Shown here: piece after piece, positions 63,403-64,000 of the stretch
How positions within the stretch are numbered: position 1 is the first letter of the stretch
Layout: every line of letters starts with the position of its first letter
DNA from: Shewanella sp. 1CM18E
GTDB taxonomy: Bacteria > Pseudomonadota > Gammaproteobacteria > Enterobacterales > Shewanellaceae
Assembly (NCBI RefSeq): GCF_023161665.1
Contig: NZ_JALNTW010000001.1
Coordinates: 65,454-129,453 of the forward strand
Length of the DNA: 64,000 nt
Direction: 5' to 3'
The notes under the pieces: generated by a model
What the model was told of the DNA's origin: nothing
Seen by the model: only the letters and a program-made list of their open reading frames with translations
Database searches by the model: none
Translations under genes and position numbers: made by a program

Positions 63403-63593
63403 ACAATTTTTTGCCTTGTTACCTATTTATATAGGTTTATATCTGTTTCATTTGATAATGTTACGCAAATACACCTTTTGCTATGTAATACAGGTGATAT
63501 TTGCTACTGCAGTATTCGGCACACAACTTGCTTAATGATGGTCAATGAGCTAGCACGACAATCTAATGACGCTCACAATATATAAGGATAACA
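63403..63593. other. Divergent cheV-flgA promoter region
   Basis: The region carries the plus-strand sigma-54 site for flgA at 63516-63532. On the cheV side there is an AT-rich stretch with TTGCGT and AGATAT at spacing 18, too weak for a confident sigma-70 call. Confidence 0.5.
63516..63532 (+). promoter_or_regulatory. Sigma-54 promoter of flgA
   Basis: The plus strand reads TCGGCACACAACTTGCT, with GGCAC, TTGCT and GG-N10-GC spacing, about 60 bases before the flgA ATG. Confidence 0.88.
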
Positions 63594-64000
63594 ATGACTG
63601 CTGCCCCAAAAATTACACCATACAGAAGCATTCTAGCGAATCAAGCAATTGCATTCATTAGGAATTTGTACTTTGGGTTAGTTTTAATCGCGATTTTGTT
63701 ATCTGCTCGTACATATGCAGTCGAGCCAGCAAGTATCCCTTCTATATCGACCTTATCTCGATTAGCTATAGCTGCTGTTGAAGAAAAAATTCAAGCGCCT
63801 GAAAAAGCCAAAATTCAGATCACTCCACAAAGCCTCGACACCCGAGTCAATTTGCCAAACTGCTACCCACCAATCACGGCTGAAATTGCCAGTAATCGTG
63901 ATATCAAGCGCACTAATACAGTCAAAATCAGCTGTAATAGCCCGGATTTAAGTTACCCGTGGCAAATATTCCTATCCGTTAGGGCTGATATCCTTTACCC
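63594..64000 (+). CDS. flgA: P-ring assembly chaperone FlgA, C-terminus cut by window edge
   Basis: FlgA is a periplasmic chaperone for P-ring formation by FlgI. About 135 codons are visible, where the family has about 220-240. A basic N-terminus and hydrophobic signal segment (YFGLVLIAILLSARTYAV) precede the SAF-type N-domain (RVNLPNCYPPITAEIASN region with the conserved Cys). The ATG at 63594-63596 has AAGGAT upstream. It diverges from cheV, with flgM and flgN expected beyond the edge. Confidence 0.88.
   Translation, partial: MTAAPKITPYRSILANQAIAFIRNLYFGLVLIAILLSARTYAVEPASIPSISTLSRLAIAAVEEKIQAPEKAKIQITPQSLDTRVNLPNCYPPITAEIASNRDIKRTNTVKISCNSPDLSYPWQIFLSVRADILY

Overview
The window reads as a chromosomal segment of a marine gammaproteobacterium, most likely Shewanella or a close relative. 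This rests on gene order and protein content: FlrA/FlrB/FlrC flagellar regulators, FlhF/FlhG pole and number control, ParC/ParP chemotaxis-array positioning, sigma-54 promoters and two short flagellins. All species-level statements are inference; no search was run.

Positions 1-7018 hold the start of a surface-polysaccharide locus read leftward: an RfaH-type antiterminator gene, a leader of about 1 kb with a perfect ops (RfaH recruitment) element, a 913-residue SLBB-repeat export protein, a four-helix-bundle (S23/IVP-type) gene, a Wzz chain-length regulator and the start of rmlB. Tandem heptamers (TAGGTTT) cluster around wzz; one array supplies the last codons and stop codon of wzz. Positions 7019-13471 hold a proton/peptide symporter, an RssB-like response regulator, MlaA, and a translationally coupled pair of a FliK-like protein and a stand-alone FlhB C-terminal domain (FlhX type).

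Positions 13536-63402 are one long polar-flagellum and chemotaxis region, all on the minus strand. Read in transcription order (right to left) it runs cheV-cheR, flgBCDE, flgFGHIJKL, flaA, flaB, flaG-fliD-(fliT-like)-fliS, flrA, flrBC, fliEFGHIJ, fliKLMNOPQR-flhB, flhAFG-fliA, cheYZAB, a membrane protein gene, parC-parP-cheW-DUF2802. flgA diverges at the right edge on the plus strand and is cut by the window.

Regulation can be read directly. Seven sites with the sigma-54 spacing GG-N10-GC precede fliK, fliE, flrB, flhA, flgB, flgF and flgA. A consensus sigma-28 site (TAAA-N15-GCCGTTAA) precedes flaB. Intrinsic terminators follow the peptide symporter, cheR, flgE, flaA, flaB, fliS and flrA. 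This fits a cascade of FlrA with sigma-54, then FlrBC with sigma-54, then FliA.

Most of the region is a conventional flagellar cluster. The parts most worth a second look are: the heptamer arrays and four-helix-bundle gene in the polysaccharide operon; an array of at least eight consecutive hairpins between flrA and flrB in which stems differ but loops recur; three 20-residue repeats at about 40-residue spacing in the CheA linker beside ParC/ParP; the FliK-like/FlhX pair; FlhB carrying NPEH instead of NPTH; and an MlaA with no lipobox cysteine. I saw no rRNA, tRNA, CRISPR array, insertion sequence or prophage gene.
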